From Streptomyces sp. NBC_01142 (GTDB taxonomy: Bacteria > Actinomycetota > Actinomycetes > Streptomycetales > Streptomycetaceae), in the NCBI RefSeq assembly GCF_026341125.1, contig NZ_JAPEOR010000005.1:62001-126000 (forward strand): 64,000 nt of DNA, read 5' to 3'. Positions 1 to 7,254 of this stretch are shown here, in pieces; within the stretch, counting starts at the first letter, position 1, and every line of letters starts with the position of its first letter. The notes beneath the pieces are model-generated. The model did not search any database. It saw only the letters and a program-made list of their open reading frames with translations, and was not told the DNA's origin. Position numbers and translations under genes: made by a program.

Positions 1-200
1 AGGACGGTGCGGCCCAGGTGCGGGTGGGCGTGGACGATCCACACGAGGCCGGCGCACTCCGGGTCCGGGGTCCGGGTGGGGCGGGGCGCGGTGGCGGCCG
101 GGGGCGGGCCGGCGCCGAGGTGGGTGTCGTCGACGAACGGCAGGCCGGGGACGGGGTGGTCGGTGTTGGCGCCGTTCGCGAGGAGCCGGTGTGCAGCCAT
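1..200 (-). CDS. Partial hypothetical protein, 3' end outside the window
   Basis: An open frame on the minus strand starts at an ATG at 200 and runs off the left edge without a stop (66 codons visible). A GAAGGA ribosome binding site lies 11 bases upstream of the ATG. The visible residues begin MAAHRLLANG and contain a Pro/Ala/Arg-rich linker followed by ECAGLVWIVHAHPHLG. No family is recognised. It follows the IclR-type regulator gene in the same direction with 41 bp between, so the two may be co-transcribed. The length and any function are unknown because the gene is cut. Confidence 0.5.
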   Translation of the reverse strand, partial: MAAHRLLANGANTDHPVPGLPFVDDTHLGAGPPPAATAPRPTRTPDPECAGLVWIVHAHPHLGRTV

Positions 201-241
201 GGTCGTGGGTGTCCTTCGGGCAGGTTCGGTGAAAGAGGCGG

Positions 242-1093
242 TCAGGCGACGCGGCGGGCGGGCGCGGGGGCCGGATCCCGGCGGCAGGGGCCGGCTGCCC
301 GGCTGGCCGCCCGGCGCAGCAGGACCGCGAACTCCTGCGCCCGAAGCGGCTCGTGGAACAGCGGGTCGGCCCCGGTGAGGCTGAGGACGGCGACCAGGTG
401 TGGCCCGCGCAGGACGGGCGTGGCCAGGGTGCAGATGCCGGGACATCGGCGCAGCGCGATCCGGCTGGAGCGGATGGTGTCCCGCGTGGCGGCCGGCAGT
501 ACGAGCGGACGGTCGTCGGCGTTGACGGCGAGCTCGGCGGGAACGTACGCGAGCGCGGCGCGTCCGGCGGCGGTCGTGCGCGGGTCGTCGTCCTGCTGCG
601 CGGCCGCGGTGCGCAGCTCGGGGTGGGGGCACGCCAGGTCGACGAGCGTGAGGTGCAGTCCGAGGCCGAGCCTGAAGTGCGGCTCGTGCCAGGCCACGGC
701 GAGCCCGGTCTCCTGCTGCAGGTCCTCGACGACGCGGCGGACCGGCGCGGTGGCTGCGGCCGTGCCGGCGGGGTTCGTGGTGAGCGGTGCGGCGTCGCGG
801 GTGATCCGGTAGGTGCCGCGGCGGGTGCCGTGCTCGACGAGGCGCTCCAGGGCGGCGGCCTTGAGGAGCTTGGAGGCGTGTGAGGGCTGCAGGCCTGCGG
901 CGCGGGCGATGTCGGCGAGCTGGTGCTCCTGGTCGGCGCCCAGGCTCAGCAGTGCGTGAAGGACGCGGAAGCCTCGGCCGGCGGACTGCGGCGGCTGCCG
1001 GCCGTCGCTCACGGCGGCGAGGAGCGGGGGCACGGCGGGCGGGGACCAGTACGCGGACGAGGAGGGTCTCGGCGGGACGTCGATGCGGGACAT
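242..1093 (-). CDS. IclR-family-like transcriptional regulator
   Basis: A 283-residue protein that reads as a winged helix-turn-helix regulator of IclR type. Residues about 35-100 (FRVLHALLSLGADQEHQL followed by a DIARAAGL recognition segment) match the usual N-terminal wHTH. The C-terminal part (about 115-265) resembles the GAF-like ligand domain of IclR proteins, with the CPGICTLATPVL stretch and a terminal helix. The ATG at 1093 has a GGAGG box 4 bases upstream. The length is slightly above the family norm because of a disordered Pro/Ser-rich N-terminus. The ligand and targets are unknown; the adjacent reading frame cut by the window edge is a candidate. Family assignment is from pattern recognition only. 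Confidence 0.7.
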   Translation of the reverse strand: MSRIDVPPRPSSSAYWSPPAVPPLLAAVSDGRQPPQSAGRGFRVLHALLSLGADQEHQLADIARAAGLQPSHASKLLKAAALERLVEHGTRRGTYRITRDAAPLTTNPAGTAAATAPVRRVVEDLQQETGLAVAWHEPHFRLGLGLHLTLVDLACPHPELRTAAAQQDDDPRTTAAGRAALAYVPAELAVNADDRPLVLPAATRDTIRSSRIALRRCPGICTLATPVLRGPHLVAVLSLTGADPLFHEPLRAQEFAVLLRRAASRAAGPCRRDPAPAPARRVA

Positions 1094-1205
1094 GCAACCT
1101 CCGGGTCAGTGCGGCGCGGTGAGGCTCCAGACGTCGAGGGGGGAAGCCGGGGAGCCGGCCTGGGCGCGGCTCCGAGTCGGCGACATCGGGGGCGGTCAGG
1201 GTCGG

Positions 1206-1433
1206 TCAGGGTCGGTACGGGCGGCGGCTCGGTCGGAAGGCCGGCGGCTCGGTGGGGGCCGGCACGGCGACGTCGTCGAAGTCGTCGTCCCCCGCCGTGC
1301 TGAGGTTGAAGTAGCGGGGTTCCACGAACAGGTGCTGGGCCCGCCATTCCGGCGGCGGGGACAAGGGCGCGGGCCGGGGCCGTCGCACGGCCCCCTCGGT
1401 GCGGCCCGGCGGGATGCGGCGTTGGGTGTGCAC
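1206..1433 (-). CDS. Small hypothetical protein, 75 aa
   Basis: A short frame starting at GTG 1433 with a strong GAAGGAGA ribosome binding site 5-6 bases upstream. It begins 13 bp after the stop of the HNH lipoprotein gene, so it is probably in the same transcript. The protein is Arg/Pro-rich at both ends with a central acidic patch (STAGDDDFDDVAV). No domain, signal peptide or membrane segment is seen. The good ribosome binding site and operon position are the main reasons for calling it a gene. Confidence 0.5.
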   Translation of the reverse strand: MHTQRRIPPGRTEGAVRRPRPAPLSPPPEWRAQHLFVEPRYFNLSTAGDDDFDDVAVPAPTEPPAFRPSRRPYRP

Positions 1434-1446
1434 GACGTCTCCTTCT

Positions 1447-2199
1447 CTACTTCTGGCCCGGCAGGGCGACGCCCGTGCTGGCGTCGGTGGGCAGCACCTG
1501 GTTGGGGCAGCCGGCCAGGACGCGGGTCATGGCGGTCTTCTCCGGCGGTGTGACCCACAGGTGGTACTTGGCCTTGACCGCGATCTGCCGTGCGACGTAC
1601 GAGCAGCGGAAGGTCTTGTTGGGCGGAAGCCAGGTGGCCGCATCCGCGTCGGACTTCGCGGAGTTCGCCGGGCCATCGGCGGAAATCAAATTCAAGGGGT
1701 CGTTGCCTACTGCACGCCTTTGTTCCTGGGTGAGTTGGGCGGCGCCGGTGCGCCAGCTCGCGCCGAGCGCGACGGCGTGGTCGATCTGCACCTTGGCGCT
1801 CTGCGGGCCGCGGACGAAGTTGATGCGCTTGCCGGTGTAGGGGTCCTCGAGAGTGCCGGTTGCGATCACGCAGCGGGAGGTCCCCTTGAACGTGATCTTG
1901 TGCAGGTCGCGGCGAAGAACATCGTTTCGGGTATCGCACGAATTGCCCGATCCGGGCGCGGTGGTGGTGTCCGACCAGGCGGGCCCGAACTTGGCTTCGC
2001 GGTCGTATCCGGTCATCGGGGCGGGGCCCTTGACCGTGAGGCGGGCCAGGGCTCTCTGGGCGGTGCCGGCCGCCGCCGGACCCTGGGCGGCGGCCTTCGC
2101 GTTGTCGCTGCCGGGCTGGTCGGCGAGGGCGGAGCAGCCGGTCAGCGTGGCGGCAAGGGCGACGCCGGCCAGTGCCGCGCGGCGGGTGGTGACGTTCAA
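1447..2199 (-). CDS. HNH (GmrSD/DUF1524-type) nuclease-like lipoprotein
   Basis: A 250-residue secreted protein. The N-terminus (MNVTTRRAALAGVALAATLT then GC) is a lipoprotein signal peptide with a lipobox ending in the acylated Cys, so the mature protein should sit on the outer face of the membrane. The C-terminal half carries the HNH signature of the DUF1524/GmrSD C-terminal family: QIDHAVALGASW, then QRRAVGNDPLNLISADGPAN, with NPL/N-type metal-site residues and the final KSDADAATWLPP motif. Such extracellular HNH proteins are common in Streptomyces. TTG 2199 is chosen as start because AGAAGAGG lies 10 bases upstream and the signal peptide starts exactly there. Longer frames add unlikely Pro/Arg-rich sequence. 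It is followed by the 75-aa gene in the same direction. Confidence 0.82.
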   Translation of the reverse strand: MNVTTRRAALAGVALAATLTGCSALADQPGSDNAKAAAQGPAAAGTAQRALARLTVKGPAPMTGYDREAKFGPAWSDTTTAPGSGNSCDTRNDVLRRDLHKITFKGTSRCVIATGTLEDPYTGKRINFVRGPQSAKVQIDHAVALGASWRTGAAQLTQEQRRAVGNDPLNLISADGPANSAKSDADAATWLPPNKTFRCSYVARQIAVKAKYHLWVTPPEKTAMTRVLAGCPNQVLPTDASTGVALPGQK

Positions 2200-2257
2200 C
2201 TCGGCGGTACCTCTTCTTGATCCGGGTGGGCGCCGCTGCCGCGGCGCCCCTTGATGA

Positions 2258-3094
2258 TCACGCAGAGAGCGGGCGGGAGGAGGCAGGCGTGTGCAGGGCG
2301 TGTGCGAAGGCCCTGACCTGTTCCACGGCACCGTCGAGACCTGCCGGTGCTGACCCCTGCAGCAGGGGCCGGATCAGCGGGGAGCCGATCACGACCGCGT
2401 CAACGAACGGAGCCACCTGTTCTGCGAGTTGGGGGGTCGAGATGCCGATTCCGCCGACCACGGGCAGGCGGGAGTGCGTGCGCAGCCGTGCGGTGAAGTC
2501 GTTGAGCGCGGGCAGGTCCAGTTCCCCCTGATAGCCGGTGGGCGCGGGGGCGGCCGGGGCGTAGATCCAGCCGGAGGCGGCCGTGGCGATCGCGGCCAGC
2601 TGATCGTCGTCGGCGCTGCGCGGGGCGAATTGCGGGGTGTGGATGCCGGCCTTCCGGGCGGCTTCGATCCATTCGCCGGCCTCCGACGCGGGCAGGTCGG
2701 GGATCATCGCGCCGGCGGCGCCGGCCTGGGCGAGGTCCTGGGCGAAGCGCTGGATGCCGAAGTCGAGGACGGGCGCCCAGTAGCTCATGGCGACCACGGG
2801 GACGGCGGTGCTGGAGGCGGTGAGGCGGATGGTGGAGAAGACGTGGGCCATGCGCGCGCCCTGGCCCAGGGCCTGTGCGTACGCGGCGGAGATGTCCGGG
2901 CCGTCGAGGGTCGGGGTGTGGTGCGGGACGCCCACTTCGAGGAAGTCGGCGCCGTGGCGGGTGAAGGCGCGCAGGGTCTCGATCCCGGCCGTCCAGTTGG
3001 GGAAGCCGGCGGGCAGGAACGCGCCGAGGGCCGGTCGTTGGCGGTGGGTGAGCAGTGCGGTCAGCCCGGTGGCGGCAGGGGTCAGCGTGGTCAT
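2258..3094 (-). CDS. trpA: Tryptophan synthase alpha chain-like protein (orphan TrpA)
   Basis: 278 residues, the usual TrpA length. TrpA cleaves indole-3-glycerol phosphate to indole and glyceraldehyde 3-phosphate in a TIM-barrel. Both catalytic acids are in place: Glu in DFLEVGVP and Asp in TLDGPDI (equivalents of E. coli Glu49 and Asp60). Further TIM-barrel landmarks are AGAMIPDLPASEAG, the PRSADDDQLAAIA segment, VVGGIGISTPQLAE and VIGSPLI. The ATG at 3094 is preceded by GAAAGG. No trpB or other trp gene is adjacent, so it is an orphan copy. It may support the host pathway, act as a stand-alone indole-glycerol-phosphate lyase, or belong to an unseen pathway. Confidence 0.85.
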   Translation of the reverse strand: MTTLTPAATGLTALLTHRQRPALGAFLPAGFPNWTAGIETLRAFTRHGADFLEVGVPHHTPTLDGPDISAAYAQALGQGARMAHVFSTIRLTASSTAVPVVAMSYWAPVLDFGIQRFAQDLAQAGAAGAMIPDLPASEAGEWIEAARKAGIHTPQFAPRSADDDQLAAIATAASGWIYAPAAPAPTGYQGELDLPALNDFTARLRTHSRLPVVGGIGISTPQLAEQVAPFVDAVVIGSPLIRPLLQGSAPAGLDGAVEQVRAFAHALHTPASSRPLSA

Positions 3095-3181
3095 GACGGG
3101 GGCGCCTTTCGCAGGGCGTGGGGGTAGTGGGGCCCGCGATCTTGCGGTGGGTGGCACGCGCGCGGGGGCGAGGGATGCCGG

Positions 3182-3212
3182 GCCCCGGCCGCCGCTGGGC
3201 GGCGGCCGGGGC
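3182..3212 (-). terminator. Hairpin terminator after the SH3-like gene
   Basis: A perfect 14-bp GC-rich inverted repeat (arms 3182-3195 and 3199-3212, 3-nt loop) lies 10 bp beyond the stop of the 3223-3561 gene. There is no clear U tract, as is common for Streptomyces terminators. Confidence 0.6.
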
Positions 3213-3222
3213 GGAGCCGGGA

Positions 3223-3561
3223 CTAGCCGGCGAGGTGGAACTTGATCATGTCCTGGCGGATCCAGCCGAACGTGCCGGCCGGCAGCCCGCCCTTGGACCG
3301 GTTGATGAGCTTGGCCTTGTACCAGGAGCCGCTCTTGCAGTAGAGGCCCAGCTGGTCCTTGTCGTAGACCAGGCCCTTGGACTTGTACGAAGTGGACGGT
3401 CCGGTGCGGAAGTTGATGCCGTTGCCATCGACCTCGGCGCCCTGGTCGTAGTTGGAGCAGTCGCTGCTGGCGGCTGACGCAGTCGGCGCCAGGACGGCGG
3501 CACCGCCTGCCAGCAGTGAGACGGACAGGGCGACGGTGGCGAAGCGCTTGAGTACGGCCAT
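3223..3561 (-). CDS. Small secreted SH3-like domain protein
   Basis: A 112-residue protein with a classical Sec signal peptide (MAVLKRFATVALSVSLLAGG, cleavage after ASA) and a mature part of about 80 residues. The pattern GNGINFRTGPSTSYKSKGLV, then QLGLYCKSGSWYKAKLI and FGWIRQDM, is that of a bacterial SH3 domain, which often binds peptidoglycan peptides. Two Cys residues (CSN and LYCKSG) may form a disulfide. The ATG at 3561 was preferred over a TTG three codons upstream, since a GAAGGG box is better spaced for it. It stands between two hairpins, so it is probably a single-gene unit; the neighbouring LAHTG protein suggests a cell-surface theme. Confidence 0.75.
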   Translation of the reverse strand: MAVLKRFATVALSVSLLAGGAAVLAPTASAASSDCSNYDQGAEVDGNGINFRTGPSTSYKSKGLVYDKDQLGLYCKSGSWYKAKLINRSKGGLPAGTFGWIRQDMIKFHLAG

Positions 3562-3595
3562 GGCCTTCAAGGTCCCTTCAGGAGTGGTGGAGTTG

Positions 3596-3627
3596 CCCGG
3601 TGGCCCGCCATTGCGCGGGCCACCGGG
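3596..3627 (-). terminator. Hairpin terminator after the LAHTG surface-protein gene
   Basis: A perfect 13-bp inverted repeat (3596-3608 and 3615-3627, 6-nt loop) downstream of the stop at 3664 on the minus strand, in the gap before the next gene start at 3561. Confidence 0.6.
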
Positions 3628-3663
3628 GCCGGGGCGCGTCAGGGCGCCCCGGGCGTGGTGCCG

Positions 3664-4494
3664 TCAGGCCTGGTCGGCGGTGCGGCGGTCAGCACGGCGC
3701 TTGCCGTAGCCGACGACGCCCACGGTCGCCAGGCCGGCGGCGAGGAAGCCGCCGGCGGTGAGGGCGAGCGCTGTGTTGCCGTCCGCGCCCGTGTGCGCGA
3801 GGCTCCCGGCGGGCGTGATGGTGTCGCTGGCGCTGATCTGCTCGGTGGCACCGCCCTTGGGCGAGTTGTGCGAGCCGCCGCCCTTGCCCGAGTCCCCCTT
3901 GCCCGAACCGTCACCCGAGCCGCCGCTTCCCGAGGTCGGGTCCGGTGACGGCTCGATGGTCGGGTCGGTGCCCGGGTCCGTGGGGTCCGTCGTGGGCGGG
4001 TCCGTCGGGTCCGTGGTCGGCGGGTCCGTCGGATCCGTCGTGGGCGGGTCCGTCGGGTCCGTGGTCGGGGGATCCGTCGGATCCGTCGTGGGCGGGTCCG
4101 TCGGGTCCGTGGTCGGGGGATCCGTCGGATCCGTCGTGGGCGGGTCCGTCGGGTCGGTCGTCGGGGGATCCGTCGGATCCGTGGTCGGCGGGTCGGTGGG
4201 GTCGGTCCCCGGCTCGGTCGGGTCCGTGGTCGGCGGGTCGGTGGGGTCCGTGGTCGGCGGCGTCGTCGGGTCGGTCCCCGGCTCTCCGGTCGGGTCCGGG
4301 CTCGGGGAGTCGGCCTTCGCTGAAAGCTCCAGCTCCAGCGCGAGTGACGCGTCGTCCGTCGCCGAGGCGGACACCTTGGGTGATGGTGAGTCGGTGGCGG
4401 CGAGTGCAGCCGGGGCGGCCAGGGCCCCCGAGGCGGCGACGAGCGCGGCGGTCGCCACGACGCGACGCAGCACGCGCGTACGGGTCTTACGCAT
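3664..4494 (-). CDS. LAHTG sortase-anchored surface protein with Pro/Thr/Asp repeats
   Basis: 276 residues. The N-terminus (MRKTRTRVLRRVVATAALVA, cleavage near ALAA) is a signal peptide. The middle is a low-complexity stalk of about 12 TDPTDPPT units. The C-terminus has the LAHTG sorting signal, a hydrophobic helix (ALALTAGGFLAAGLATVGVV) and a basic tail (GKRRADRRTADQA). LAXTG is the motif used by class E sortases of Streptomyces, so the product should be linked to the cell wall. No globular domain is visible, so it may be a spacer or adhesion stalk. The repeat DNA (3950-4290) is prone to unit-number change. The DnaA-box-like element at 4598-4615 lies about 100 bp upstream. Confidence 0.85.
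   Translation of the reverse strand: MRKTRTRVLRRVVATAALVAASGALAAPAALAATDSPSPKVSASATDDASLALELELSAKADSPSPDPTGEPGTDPTTPPTTDPTDPPTTDPTEPGTDPTDPPTTDPTDPPTTDPTDPPTTDPTDPPTTDPTDPPTTDPTDPPTTDPTDPPTTDPTDPPTTDPTDPPTTDPTDPGTDPTIEPSPDPTSGSGGSGDGSGKGDSGKGGGSHNSPKGGATEQISASDTITPAGSLAHTGADGNTALALTAGGFLAAGLATVGVVGYGKRRADRRTADQA
3950..4290 (-). repeat. In-gene tandem repeat coding TDPTDPPT units
   Basis: Degenerate 24-bp direct repeats (GGGTCCGTCGGGTCCGT-like on the plus strand) form the stalk of the sortase-anchored protein. The frame is kept throughout, so this is a coding minisatellite. Confidence 0.85.
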
Positions 4495-4597
4495 GAGTGA
4501 GATCAGCCTCCAGTGCTGGCATGAGCAGGCCCGGCCGGACGACGCATCGGGCGCCGAGGCGAGGTGCCTGCTGGTGAATCGATCTTCGAAGCGGTGG

Positions 4598-4615
4598 CCT
4601 GTGGACAGAGTCCGG
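4598..4615 (-). promoter_or_regulatory. DnaA-box-like upstream element, copy 1
   Basis: Sense strand reads CCGGACTCTGTCCACAGG, about 105 bp upstream of the LAHTG gene start. AAGATC follows 16 bases after CTGTCC. It is one of a family of nearly identical elements in the window, all with the same orientation to the downstream gene. Confidence 0.6.
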
Positions 4616-4620
4616 AGATT

Positions 4621-5298
4621 TCAGGGCCGTCTCGCCAGCTGGCCCGCCGGCTGGGTGAGATGGCGGGCGAGCTCGCCGGGGTCACCGGTGTAGTGGCTGC
4701 TGAGAAGCCCGAGACGGGCCGCCGCTTCGACGTTGTCGGCCCGGTCGTCGACAAAGAGCGTCTGCTCCGGGGAAGGCCATCCGGCCACGGCGAGGGCAGC
4801 CTCGTACGCACGGCGGTGCGGTTTGTTCACACCGATTCGCGCGGAGTACACGGTCTTGGTGAACAACGTGGCGCACCAGTCGGTCGCGTCGAGCGCTGCA
4901 GCCAGGGGCCGGGGAGCATTGGACAAGAGCACCAAGGGAGTTCCGGCCCGGTGCGCGGCGTGCAGGACCTCCAGCACGGCCGGGTCGATGGTCGTCCACA
5001 TCTGGGTGTCGGCGTGGGTCAGCTCCGCCAGAAGGGCGCTGCCGGGCCTGGCCGACAGACCACCACGTAGCAGGCCGTCCCAGAAGACGTGCGTGGTGAT
5101 CGTGCCCTCGTCGTACGCCGTGCGCCGCTTCCAGAACGCCTTTTGGAACGCCGCGGCCTCCTGCGCGGGCCATCCGGCGAGTTCGGCCAGGCCCCTCCAC
5201 TGGGTGGGGCTCGGCTGCACGCCGAGGACCCCGTTGTAGTCGAGAATCGCGGCCTCAAGTCGTCTGCGGCGCAGGGTTGTCGGGGTAGGTGCGGTCAT
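4621..5298 (-). CDS. HAD-superfamily hydrolase
   Basis: 225 residues with an HAD phosphatase-like layout. The motif I region is AAILDYNGVLGV: the nucleophile Asp is present, but the second Asp of the usual DxD is Asn (DYN). Motif II is PLVLLSNAPRP. The motif III Lys is probably in RIGVNKPHRRAYEAAL, and motif IV is TLFVDDRADNVEAAARLG. A helical cap lies between motifs I and II. The missing second Asp suggests altered phosphatase chemistry. The ATG at 5298 overlaps the TGA of the upstream MFS gene (ATGA), indicating translational coupling. HAD/MFS neighbour pairs also occur elsewhere (E. coli ybjI/ybjJ), although the HAD subfamily differs. The substrate is unknown. Confidence 0.8.
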   Translation of the reverse strand: MTAPTPTTLRRRRLEAAILDYNGVLGVQPSPTQWRGLAELAGWPAQEAAAFQKAFWKRRTAYDEGTITTHVFWDGLLRGGLSARPGSALLAELTHADTQMWTTIDPAVLEVLHAAHRAGTPLVLLSNAPRPLAAALDATDWCATLFTKTVYSARIGVNKPHRRAYEAALAVAGWPSPEQTLFVDDRADNVEAAARLGLLSSHYTGDPGELARHLTQPAGQLARRP

Positions 5299-6467
5299 CG
5301 TTGCTCCAGGGCTCGGTGGGCGGTGAGCGCGACGCAGGCCGCCAGGACAACGGGCAGTGCGAGGGCCGCGGGCAGGCTGGTGAGGGAGGCGAGCGCGCCG
5401 ATGGCAGCGGGGCCGGCGAGCAGGCCGAGGTAGCCGGTCGCGGCCACGGCGCCGACAGCGCGGGGCCCTCCGCGTCCGGCGGCGGTGATGAGTGAGGGGA
5501 CGGCCGTGGAGAGGCCGAGACCGATGGCCATCCAGCCGAGGAGCGCACTCGGGGTCGTGCCGATGGCCACGCCGGCGCCAAGGCCGACGGTGGCCAGAAC
5601 CGCCCCGGCGCGGACCATGGCGGGTGCGCCGTAGCGCGACGTCAGCCGGTCGCCGAACAGTCGGCCGATGGCCATGGCGGCGCTGTAGACGGCGTACGCG
5701 GCCGCGGCGGTCGCTTCGGAGGCGTGCAGGGAGCGCAGGTGAACCGCCGACCAGTCTGCGGCGGCGCCCTCGGCGAGCAGACACGCAGCCGCAAGCGCGC
5801 CGAGCAGCCACACGGTGACGCGGCGAGAGGGGACCACCTGGGTGTCCTCATCCGCCGGTTCCGCGCGCTCAGACATTCCGTCGAGGCTCTGTGCGGTGCG
5901 TACCGCACGGTGTGCTGCGAGGGCTGCGAGAACGGTGCCGGCACCGACCAGGGTGAACAGCAGGCGGTACGGCATCCAGGTTGTGGCGACCACCAGCGCG
6001 GCGCCGCCGAGCGCACCGATCGAGTAGGCGGCGTGCAGCCCCGACATGATCGGCCGCTGGTAAGCCCGCTGGCAGTTGACGGCGGAGGAGTTCGCGCCGA
6101 CGTCGAGCAGACCGTGGGCGCAGCCGAACACCGCCGCGCCCAGGACCAGCGTCGGCAGCGTCCGGCACTGGCCCAGAAGGATGAGGGAGCAGCCGAACGC
6201 GATCGTCGGTCCGACGAGCAGGTGCGATGGCCCGCGCCGGGCGGCCAGGCGCCCGCCGGCCTGAAGCCCGGCGACCATGCCAGCTGCTGCGCCGAGCAGG
6301 ACGATCGCGAGCTGGCCTGCACTGAGGTGGACGGCCGTCTGGACCGCGGGCAACCGTGCGCCCCAGACGGCCATAGCGATGCCGAGGGCGGCGAAGACGC
6401 CGGTCAGCAGCCGCCGGTCTGCTGTCGGGGGCGCCGTCGGCACGGCCTGCGCGTTAGTGGTCGTCAT
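5295..6467 (-). CDS. MFS transporter (YbjJ-like)
   Basis: A 390-residue integral membrane protein with about 12 hydrophobic segments. The loop-2 motif is GGRLAARRGPSHLL, the segment FGCAHGLLDVGANSSAVNCQ resembles the YbjJ/fucose-permease-like branch of the major facilitator superfamily, and a second GDRLTSRYGAP-type loop starts the C-terminal half. A cytoplasmic loop (SERAEPADEDTQ) separates the two six-helix halves. It is full length. The ATG at 6467 was kept. It is translationally coupled to the HAD hydrolase, which suggests uptake or export of the metabolite the hydrolase acts on. A DnaA-box-like element lies about 240 bp upstream. Confidence 0.85.
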   Translation of the reverse strand: MTTTNAQAVPTAPPTADRRLLTGVFAALGIAMAVWGARLPAVQTAVHLSAGQLAIVLLGAAAGMVAGLQAGGRLAARRGPSHLLVGPTIAFGCSLILLGQCRTLPTLVLGAAVFGCAHGLLDVGANSSAVNCQRAYQRPIMSGLHAAYSIGALGGAALVVATTWMPYRLLFTLVGAGTVLAALAAHRAVRTAQSLDGMSERAEPADEDTQVVPSRRVTVWLLGALAAACLLAEGAAADWSAVHLRSLHASEATAAAAYAVYSAAMAIGRLFGDRLTSRYGAPAMVRAGAVLATVGLGAGVAIGTTPSALLGWMAIGLGLSTAVPSLITAAGRGGPRAVGAVAATGYLGLLAGPAAIGALASLTSLPAALALPVVLAACVALTAHRALEQR

Positions 6468-6705
6468 CTCGCCACCCGGAGGGTGAGCGGCCGGGGGGGC
6501 CGCGGTGTTCGGCCGGCGCGGGGGCGGAGTGTGCTGCGATGACGCGGGATCCGGTGACGGGCACGCGTGAGCATGACGATGTGCATGACGTCCTCACGTG
6601 GAAGGCGGCAAGAGGGCAGTGGAAGGCTTGGCGAGTCGGTTCTCGCCGTGGGCGGAGCGCAGTTGGTCACCGGCCGGTGGTGAGCACTGAGCATCACCTG
6701 GTCAG

Positions 6706-6723
6706 CCTGTGGATGGAGTTCGC
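6706..6723 (-). promoter_or_regulatory. DnaA-box-like upstream element, copy 2 (diverged)
   Basis: Plus strand reads CCTGTGGATGGAGTTCGC. The sense strand has ATCCACAGG. It is the most diverged copy and sits about 240 bp upstream of the MFS/HAD pair. Confidence 0.4.
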
Positions 6724-7016
6724 GCAATCTCCGGCCTCGACTACCGAAAAGCGCCTATTTGGCGGCTAATGTCGTCTACGCGACGACAGTTGAGGTTGCC
6801 GAATGCCGAATTGGCCCTGGGCGTCCTGTTCCTGGGCCTGGCCCTGGTCATGGCGTAGCCCCGCGCCCCACTACGGGCGAATGCCGGGCGCACTGACGCT
6901 CCACGACGGCTGCTCGCCTCGAGCGGGCAGTCCGGTGCCGGCTGATGTGATCGCCGATGACAGGCGCGTGCGCCCCAGACGACAGCGCAGTTGTCACGGT
7001 CGCCGAGTACGACGAG

Positions 7017-7049
7017 GCCCGGCGCACACACGGGGGATGTGCGCCGGGC
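7017..7049 (-). terminator. Strong hairpin, probable terminator
   Basis: A perfect 12-bp inverted repeat (7017-7028 and 7038-7049, 9-nt loop) about 200 bp downstream of the stop of the truncated MFS gene. Confidence 0.5.
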
Positions 7050-7254
7050 GCTGGGGTCACGGTAGCCGCAGGGCGGCGCGCTGCGGGGGCGAATGCCCCG
7101 GTTCATCTCAATCCGGCCAGCGGCTCGGCTGTTTGGCCGCAGGCGGCCGGAGGTGAGGGCGCGCGGATCGCGTGAGACGCCGGCGAGGCCTGCCACCATG
7201 GGGCGATGACCCTCGCAGTCGCACTCGCCGTCGGGACGGTGGTGGGATACGTGC

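Larger units (their letters stand above)
6468..7254. other. Gene-poor spacer with hairpin and possible gene remnants
   Basis: About 790 bp without a convincing gene. It holds a DnaA-box-like element (6706-6723), a strong hairpin (7017-7049) and two short plus-strand frames with gene-like hydrophobic sequence. One is a 22-codon TTG frame ending ALGVLFLGLALVMA near 6848. The other starts at ATG 7206 (MTLAVALAVGTVVGYVLR) and runs into the 3' end of the next MFS gene. Both look like remnants of small membrane proteins, not functional genes. Confidence 0.4.

Noticed and set aside
7001..7080. tRNA-like hairpin
   Set aside because: A single 12-bp stem with a 9-nt loop; no cloverleaf, T-loop or anticodon arm. 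Treated as a terminator.
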